64,000 nucleotides of DNA, from positions 5,053,298 to 5,117,297 of the forward strand of contig NZ_CP071238.1 of assembly GCF_017299535.1 (NCBI RefSeq), read 5' to 3'. The position numbers and the translations under genes were made by a program. The notes under the pieces were generated by a model that saw only the letters and a program-made list of their open reading frames with translations, made no database searches and was not told the origin of the DNA. Shown here piece by piece: positions 58,521 to 64,000 of the stretch. The DNA is from Serratia marcescens subsp. marcescens ATCC 13880. Lineage in GTDB: Bacteria > Pseudomonadota > Gammaproteobacteria > Enterobacterales > Enterobacteriaceae. The first letter of the stretch is position 1, and every line of letters starts with the position of its first letter.

Positions 58521-58530
58521 AACGGCACGC

Positions 58531-59331
58531 TTAATCCAGAACCAGCGTATCGCCGGTGGCCGGCGCGAGCCCTGCCGGCAGCCATAGCCGGCCCCAGGCG
58601 CCGGTACAGTGGCAGCCCATGATCTTTTCCGGCTGATGCTGCCGTAAAAAACGGCGGACGCGCCAGAGCGTGCGCGGGGAAGCGCAGCGCAGATGAAAAC
58701 CGCCGATCAAGGCGTGGATCCTGTCGATTCCGGTGATTTGCTGGCAATGGCGCACGATATTCACGATCCCTCGGTGCCCGCAGCCGGTCACGATCACCAG
58801 ACCGCGATCCGATTTGTAAATCAGCACCCCTTCGTCAATAACGTAATCTACCGCTGCGTTCTCCCCGGCGATCACCCCGTAGGCGCGGGGTGCGGGCACC
58901 GCGATTTCGCCTGACCACATAAAGCGATCGCCGATCGCCAGCGGTTCGCGGCTGTATTGCATGCGGTGGCGCGAGTAGTCGATATCCAAAGAGAGCTTTT
59001 TGATTTTCCGAGTGTGGCCCAGCACCTTCAGCGCCGCATAGCGCTCATCGCCGACCTGCGGGTGGCAGATGATACGGCTGTTGTCCGGCAGCCAGGCGAC
59101 GCCGCCGCAGTGGTCATAGTGGCCGTGGGAGAGCACCGTCGCGGTGATACGGGAGAGATCGACACCCATCAGCGCCGCATTGCGCAGAAAGCTGTCGTCG
59201 GGGCCGGTATCGAACAGTATGGACGTCGTATCATCCTCAATCAGCAGGCTTAACCCGGCCTTGGCCTGCAATAGCGGGTTGGCGCCGGCGGCGCGGCGGT
59301 TTTCCAGCAATACCTTGAGGGTCAATGCCAT
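58531..59331 (-). CDS. Metallo-beta-lactamase-fold hydrolase
   Basis: A 266-residue soluble hydrolase. Zinc motif HGHYDHCGG begins at His69; further ligands are likely in GCGHRG and GGFHLR. The arrangement fits the COG1237-type branch (pterin/ribofuranosylaminobenzene-phosphate-related hydrolases), but the substrate cannot be inferred. Convergent with the permease, 10 bp apart, and upstream of a separate mnmE unit transcribed in the same direction. Confidence 0.82.
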   Translation of the reverse strand: MALTLKVLLENRRAAGANPLLQAKAGLSLLIEDDTTSILFDTGPDDSFLRNAALMGVDLSRITATVLSHGHYDHCGGVAWLPDNSRIICHPQVGDERYAALKVLGHTRKIKKLSLDIDYSRHRMQYSREPLAIGDRFMWSGEIAVPAPRAYGVIAGENAAVDYVIDEGVLIYKSDRGLVIVTGCGHRGIVNIVRHCQQITGIDRIHALIGGFHLRCASPRTLWRVRRFLRQHQPEKIMGCHCTGAWGRLWLPAGLAPATGDTLVLD

Positions 59332-59427
59332 GTTGACTCGTTCCTGAGAGAGATTCCTGACTGGCCAGTATAGCGCGGGACGCTGCGGCGGCTTTGTGAG
59401 CAGGCGCGCAGAGCGAGAGCGGAAAAG

Positions 59428-59460
59428 AAAAACGGCCGGAACAAGGGCTTGTCCCGGCCG
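59428..59460 (-). terminator. mnmE terminator
   Basis: Minus strand stem CGGCCGGGACAAG / CTTGTTCCGGCCG (one G-U pair, 2-nt apical gap) followed by TTTTTCTTTT, 18 nt past the mnmE stop. Confidence 0.9.
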
Positions 59461-59478
59461 TGAAGGCGTCTGGCGGTG

Positions 59479-60843
59479 TTACTTGCCGATACAGAAGCTG
59501 GAGAAAATGCGGCCCAGCAGGTCGTCGGAGGTGAATTCGCCGGTGATTTCGCTCAGGGCCAGCTGCGCCTGGCGCAGTTCCTCGGCCAGCAGCTCCCCCG
59601 CGTAAGCGCTCACTAACTGTTCTTTGCCCTGTACCAGATGCTGCGCCGCCAGTTCCAGCGCCTGCAGGTGGCGACGGCGCGCCAGGAAGCCGCCTTCCAT
59701 GTTGCTGGTGAAGCCCATGCTCTGTTTAAGATGATCGCGCAGCACATCGACGCCTTCGCCGGTGCGGGCCGACAGGCGAATCAGTGAGTGGTTATTCACT
59801 TCCGTCAGACCCAGCGTTTCACCGGTGATGTCGGCCTTATTGCGCACCACGGTGATCGGCAACGTGCCTGGCAGGCGCGCCATAAACTCCGGCCAGATCT
59901 CCGCCGGCTCGGTGGCGGCGGTGGTGGTGCCGTCAACCATAAACAGCACCCTGTCGGCCTGTTCGATCTCGTTCCATGCACGTTCGATGCCGATGCGTTC
60001 CACTTCGTCGCTGGCGTCGCGCAGGCCGGCGGTGTCGATGATGTGCAGCGGCATGCCGTCGATATGGATATGCTCGCGCAAGACGTCGCGGGTGGTGCCG
60101 GCGATATCGGTGACGATCGCAGCCTCGCGCCCGGCCAACGCATTGAGCAGGCTCGATTTGCCGGCGTTGGGGCGCCCGGCGATCACCACCTTCATCCCTT
60201 CACGCAGCAGGCTGCCCTGGCGCGCTTCGCCGCGCACGCTGTCCAGATCCGCCATGACGTCGTTGAGCTGCGCCTCGATTTTACCGTCGGACAGGAAGTC
60301 GATTTCCTCGTCCGGGAAGTCGATCGCCGCTTCCACGTAGATTCGCAGGTGAGTGAGCGCTTCCACGAGCTGGTGGATGCGGGTGGAAAACGCGCCCTGG
60401 AGCGAGTTCATCGCCGAGCGCGCCGCCTGCTCGGAGCTGGCGTCGATCAGATCGGCAATCGCTTCGGCCTGCGCCAAATCGAGTTTGTCGTTGAGAAACG
60501 CGCGCTCGGAGAACTCGCCGGGCCGCGCGATGCGCACGTCGGGCAGCGCCAGCACGCGCTTGAGCAACAGATCGAGGATCACCGGCCCGCCGTGGCCCTG
60601 CAGCTCCAGCACGTCTTCGCCGGTAAAGGAGTTCGGCCCCGGGAACCATAGCGCGATGCCCTGATCGAGGGTGGCGCCCGTGGCGTCGCGGAACGGCAGA
60701 TAGTCAGCGTAGCGCGGCTTCGGCAGCTTGCCGAGCAACGCCAGGGCGATGTCTTTGGCCTTGCTTCCGGAAATGCGCAGAATGCCGACGCCGCCGCGTC
60801 CCGGCGGGGTGGCTTGGGCTACGATGGTATCGGTGGTGCTCAT
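59479..60843 (-). CDS. mnmE: tRNA modification GTPase MnmE
   Basis: A 454-residue GTPase, same length as E. coli, partner of MnmG in wobble-uridine modification. N-terminal tetrahydrofolate-binding domain ([15 protein letters not shown]), helical domain, and an inserted G domain with [29 protein letters not shown] and NKAD. The C-terminal CIGK carries the invariant cysteine. Confidence 0.98.
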   Translation of the reverse strand: MSTTDTIVAQATPPGRGGVGILRISGSKAKDIALALLGKLPKPRYADYLPFRDATGATLDQGIALWFPGPNSFTGEDVLELQGHGGPVILDLLLKRVLALPDVRIARPGEFSERAFLNDKLDLAQAEAIADLIDASSEQAARSAMNSLQGAFSTRIHQLVEALTHLRIYVEAAIDFPDEEIDFLSDGKIEAQLNDVMADLDSVRGEARQGSLLREGMKVVIAGRPNAGKSSLLNALAGREAAIVTDIAGTTRDVLREHIHIDGMPLHIIDTAGLRDASDEVERIGIERAWNEIEQADRVLFMVDGTTTAATEPAEIWPEFMARLPGTLPITVVRNKADITGETLGLTEVNNHSLIRLSARTGEGVDVLRDHLKQSMGFTSNMEGGFLARRRHLQALELAAQHLVQGKEQLVSAYAGELLAEELRQAQLALSEITGEFTSDDLLGRIFSSFCIGK

Positions 60844-60870
60844 AACGGTTCTCTCTGACGATTAAGATGC

Positions 60871-60896
60871 AAAAAGGCGGTCTAATGACCGCCTTT
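60871..60896 (-). terminator. yidC operon terminator
   Basis: AAAGGCGGTC / GACCGCCTTT with loop TAAT; minus-strand reading ends in TTTTT. It lies between the yidC stop and the mnmE start. Confidence 0.88.
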
Positions 60897-60939
60897 GGTG
60901 TTACTGCAAGGGTCGGCGCGCCGAACCCCTACACTACGC

Positions 60940-62577
60940 TTAGCTTTTTTTCTTGTCGCGGCTGTGCAGACCGCGTTTTTCCAGACCACGGTAAATCAGC
61001 TGCTGCTGCAGGATGGTCACCAGGTTGCTGACGATGTAGTACAGCACCAGACCGGACGGGAACCACAGGAAGAATACTGTGAAGATCACCGGCATGAAGG
61101 TCATGATTTTCTGCTGCATCGGATCAGTCACGGTGGTCGGCGACATCTTCTGAATGAAGAACATCGTCACGCCCATCAGGATTGGCAGGATGTAGTACGG
61201 GTCTTGCGCCGACAGGTCATGGATCCACAGGGCGAACGGCGCGTGGCGCAGCTCGACCGAACCCATCAGCATGTAGTACAGCGCCAGGAAGATCGGCATC
61301 TGAATGATCAGCGGCAGGCAGCCGCCGAGCGGGTTCACTTTCTCCGCCTTGTACAGCGCCATCATCTCTTGGCTCATGCGCTGTTTGTCATCACCGATGC
61401 GCTCGCGCATCGCCTGCAGCTTCGGCTGCAGCATGCGCATTTTCGCCATCGAGGTGTACTGCGCCTTGGTCAGCGGGTACATGATGCCGCGCACGATGAA
61501 GGTGATGATGATGATGGAGAAGCCCCAGTTACCGATAAAGCCGTGGATGAACTTCAGCAGTTTGAACAGCGGCTGGGAGATAAACCACAGCCAACCGTAA
61601 TCCACGGTCAGATCCAGGTGCGGCGCCAACTGGGCCATCTGGTCCTGCAGCTCCGGGCCGACCCACAGGGTCGCGTTCAGCTGCTGCTGAGCGCCCGGCT
61701 GCACCACGACCGGCGTAGATTTGAAGCCGATGGTGGACAGGTTGTCGCCCGGTTTGGCGGTGTAGAAGGTGTTGTCACCCTTGGTCGCCGGCACCCACGC
61801 GGTGGCGAAGTACTGCTGCAGCATGGCGACCCAACCGTCTTTGGTGGTGACGCTCAGGTTTTCGTCTTTGTCGAACGCGTATTTCTGGTACTTGTCCTCG
61901 CTGGACGAGTACGCCGCGCCGCGGAAGGTGTGCAGCGCGAAGTTGCTGCTGCCGGTGTCGCGGTGCTTAGGCAATTCGGTGGTCTGCTTCAGCTGGCCGA
62001 ACAGGGTCAGCTCCAGCGGCGTCGCGCCTTTGTTGTCGATGCTGTAATCCACGCCGACCGCATAGTGGTTGCGTTTAAGCACGAAGGTCTTGGTGTAGAC
62101 CGCGCCGTCTTTATCGGTGTAGGTCAGCGGGATGCGCAGCTCGTCCTGGCCTTCCGGCAGGGTGTAGCTGTCCTGCGCCGCCTGATACAGCGGGCGTTCG
62201 CCGTTGGCCGGGTTGTCCGGGCCGTTTTTACCGGTCAGGCCGCTTTGCGCCTGATAGACGAACGACGGGGTGGTTTCCAGAAGTTGGAACGGAGTCGATG
62301 AACCCAGAGTATCCGGGTAGGCCAACAGTTTAGCCTGCTCGATATCGCCACCACGGGTGTTGATGGTCAGTGACAGCACGTCGGTGTTCACGGTAATCAG
62401 CTTACCCTGACCACTGGCTGGCACGGCCTGGCTGGCGGCATCACCGGCTACTGCGTTCGAAGTCTGTTGCGTGGTCTGTGCGGCCGGCTGCGGAGCATTG
62501 TCCGTTTGCCATGCCTGCCAGATCATGAAAGACACGAACAGCAGAGCGATGAGAAGAAGATTGCGTTGCGAATCCAT
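60940..62577 (-). CDS. yidC: Membrane protein insertase YidC
   Basis: A 545-residue insertase (E. coli 548) that inserts and folds inner-membrane proteins, including subunit c of the ATP synthase encoded at 33.8 kb. N-terminal anchor [17 protein letters not shown], a large periplasmic beta-sandwich domain, then five C-terminal membrane helices with the groove arginine in [15 protein letters not shown]-terminal tail is basic (SRDKKKS). Confidence 0.98.
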   Translation of the reverse strand: MDSQRNLLLIALLFVSFMIWQAWQTDNAPQPAAQTTQQTSNAVAGDAASQAVPASGQGKLITVNTDVLSLTINTRGGDIEQAKLLAYPDTLGSSTPFQLLETTPSFVYQAQSGLTGKNGPDNPANGERPLYQAAQDSYTLPEGQDELRIPLTYTDKDGAVYTKTFVLKRNHYAVGVDYSIDNKGATPLELTLFGQLKQTTELPKHRDTGSSNFALHTFRGAAYSSSEDKYQKYAFDKDENLSVTTKDGWVAMLQQYFATAWVPATKGDNTFYTAKPGDNLSTIGFKSTPVVVQPGAQQQLNATLWVGPELQDQMAQLAPHLDLTVDYGWLWFISQPLFKLLKFIHGFIGNWGFSIIIITFIVRGIMYPLTKAQYTSMAKMRMLQPKLQAMRERIGDDKQRMSQEMMALYKAEKVNPLGGCLPLIIQMPIFLALYYMLMGSVELRHAPFALWIHDLSAQDPYYILPILMGVTMFFIQKMSPTTVTDPMQQKIMTFMPVIFTVFFLWFPSGLVLYYIVSNLVTILQQQLIYRGLEKRGLHSRDKKKS

Positions 62578-62579
62578 CG

Positions 62580-62837
62580 TTAGTGTTCTCTGTTATCGTC
62601 GGTTTTTGGCGGCACCGGATCATCGCCACCTGGGTTCAAAGGGTGGCATTTTAATACGCGTTTCAATGCTAACCAACTGCCTTTTATCATGCCAAACCTG
62701 CTTAATGCCTCAATTGCGTAATGAGAGCATGTCGGCTGGAAGCGACAACGAGGCCCTAGCAGCGGGCTGATGACGAGCTGATAGGCCCGCACCAGCCCGA
62801 TCAGGATGCGGGAGCCTGGCGACAGTGGCGACGCCAT
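62580..62837 (-). CDS. yidD: Membrane protein insertion efficiency factor YidD
   Basis: An 85-residue protein, same length as E. coli. Amphipathic N-terminus and the family core [26 protein letters not shown] with three conserved cysteines overall. It overlaps the rnpA end by 37 nt and stops 2 bp before yidC, the standard arrangement. Confidence 0.96.
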   Translation of the reverse strand: MASPLSPGSRILIGLVRAYQLVISPLLGPRCRFQPTCSHYAIEALSRFGMIKGSWLALKRVLKCHPLNPGGDDPVPPKTDDNREH

Positions 62838-63160
62838 AATTTATCCAAAGCTTCCGTCAGCGCGCGGTTATCCAAATCCGCTATCCCCTTTTTGGCCACC
62901 ACGACAAAATCCATCGCCGGTAATTCGTGCTGGCGCAGGCGGAAGCTCTCGCGGGTTAGGCGTTTGATCCGATTACGCTCGTGCGCGCGTTTGACGTGTT
63001 TTTTGGCGACGGTAAGACCGATGCGGGGATGCCCCAGCTGGTTCAGGCGGCCGAGGATGGTGATTTGCGGCGTGCCAGCCCGTTGTGGCTGCTGGAAGAC
63101 GAAAGTGAAATGAGTGGGAGTTAACAAACGTAACTCCCTGGGAAAAGCGAGCTTAACCAC
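62801..63160 (-). CDS. rnpA: Ribonuclease P protein component
   Basis: A 119-residue protein subunit of RNase P, which matures tRNA 5' ends. The RNR motif is [16 protein letters not shown], and [12 protein letters not shown] precedes it. Cotranscribed with rpmH (17 bp upstream) and overlaps yidD at its 3' end. Confidence 0.97.
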   Translation of the reverse strand: MVKLAFPRELRLLTPTHFTFVFQQPQRAGTPQITILGRLNQLGHPRIGLTVAKKHVKRAHERNRIKRLTRESFRLRQHELPAMDFVVVAKKGIADLDNRALTEALDKLWRRHCRQAPAS

Positions 63161-63177
63161 TCAGCGGGTTAGCTTTA

Positions 63178-63330
<153 letters not shown>

Positions 63331-63422
63331 CTAAACTTAAAATAATTACTGATCAGTAAACGCGTTTGGCTACTCGGCGTGAAGATGACCGACGCCTCAA
63401 TCGCAATACATAAAGAAGCGGG

Positions 63423-63451
63423 ATTGTAATAATTGTACAGTCCTGAGTCAA
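63423..63451 (-). promoter_or_regulatory. rpmH promoter
   Basis: Minus strand TTGACT, 17-bp spacer, TACAAT: a near-consensus sigma-70 promoter about 100 bp upstream of rpmH. Confidence 0.85.
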
Positions 63452-63762
63452 TTCGCATCGCGCCAGCCTACCTGGTTGTCTGCCAATAACGGAACAAAAT
63501 CCGGTCTTGGCCCGTGGTCACCGCAGAATCCTGTCTGGCTAATGACGCACCATAAGGAACCAGGTATCACACGTAGGGCGAAGATTATACGGACTCGGGG
63601 TGAAATCGCAAGGATCCCCGTGAGATCCTTTGCGCGCGATCGCAGGATCCGGCGTGGATAACAGGGTATAACCGGTTGACAATGTAAAAAACGCGGCGCA
63701 GCGGCCGGGATCTGCGCGGTCATTCGGCGCTGGCGGTGAAAAGATCGCCGCCGGCCGCGGCC

Positions 63763-63771
63763 TGTGGATAA
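63763..63771 (-). promoter_or_regulatory. DnaA box in the dnaA leader
   Basis: Plus strand TGTGGATAA, a perfect DnaA box in inverse orientation, about 50 bp upstream of the dnaA p2-like -10 (63821-63826). It fits the known autoregulation of dnaA. A one-mismatch box (CGTGGATAA) is at 63653-63661. Confidence 0.85.
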
Positions 63772-64000
63772 AATGGATCTAATCTGTGAGGAAGGGGAGG
63801 ATCTCTTGCTCGGATTGCGCTATGATCCGTCATTCCGATCGCGATCCCTCATGCCGGGATCGTGAGGGACACAAACCGTGAAAGGCGGTTCGCATCCCCC
63901 ACAGGCAAACAGCCGATGCCGGGTATGTGTCAAAAATCATGAGTTATAAAAAAGTTGCCCGTTTCTTTTCTTTATTGATCTTGTTCGAGTGGAGTCCGCC

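Overview
The window looks like about 64 kb around the replication origin of a Serratia-type enterobacterium, probably of the S. marcescens group. That assignment is inference from three things: proteins very close to Escherichia coli / Yersinia counterparts, high G+C coding sequence, and almost perfect E. coli-type gene order. The replication origin lies at about 28.97-29.22 kb. The window stops, by comparison with the E. coli dnaA leader, immediately before the dnaA start codon.

Layout. 0.1-7.9 kb: Spot 42 RNA, polA, a PlsC-type acyltransferase (yihG), dsbA-srkA, yihD and the molybdenum-cofactor pair mobAB. 7.9-13.4 kb: a complete rRNA operon on the minus strand (16S, tRNA-Glu, 23S, 5S) with tandem promoters P1 and P2, an antitermination boxA and a terminator. 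13.5-27.8 kb: yieP, hsrA, the ribose operon rbsDACBK-rbsR with two RbsR-type operators, kup, ravA-viaA, and asnA/asnC. 28.4-32 kb: mioC, oriC, mnmG, rsmG. 32.5-39.5 kb: the nine-gene F1Fo ATP synthase operon. 39.8-48.1 kb: glmU, glmS and the phosphate regulon operon pstSCAB-phoU behind a five-repeat Pho box. 48.2-55.9 kb: an amino-acid-type ABC importer without an ATPase gene, yieH, a Nudix hydrolase, adeP, an atypical alpha/beta-hydrolase-like exported protein, chrR (yieF) and a yieE-like degenerate phosphopantetheinyl transferase. 56.1-59.3 kb: an accessory segment with a class II serine-type tRNA-like gene, an unknown 297-residue protein, an HAAAP-family amino acid transporter and a metallo-beta-lactamase-fold hydrolase. 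59.5-63.3 kb: mnmE, yidC, yidD, rnpA and rpmH, followed by the dnaA leader.

Most of the window is housekeeping core: replication control (oriC, DnaA boxes near polA, mioC and dnaA), translation (rrn, mnmG, rsmG, mnmE, rnpA, rpmH), energy (atp), envelope precursors (glmU/glmS), membrane insertion (yidC/yidD) and nutrient uptake (rbs, pst, kup, adeP).

The most unusual element is the RNA gene at 56153-56254 (minus). It has a full tRNA-Ser-like body: serine-type D arm, long variable arm, G73 and encoded CCA. Its anticodon arm, however, is a perfect 12-bp hairpin with a 5-nt loop, about 12 nt longer than normal. Seryl-tRNA synthetase does not read the anticodon, so this RNA could be charged with serine yet be unfit for the ribosome. 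It is divergent from an AT-rich gene of unknown function followed by a serine/threonine-transporter-like gene. This segment is the best candidate for an undescribed system.
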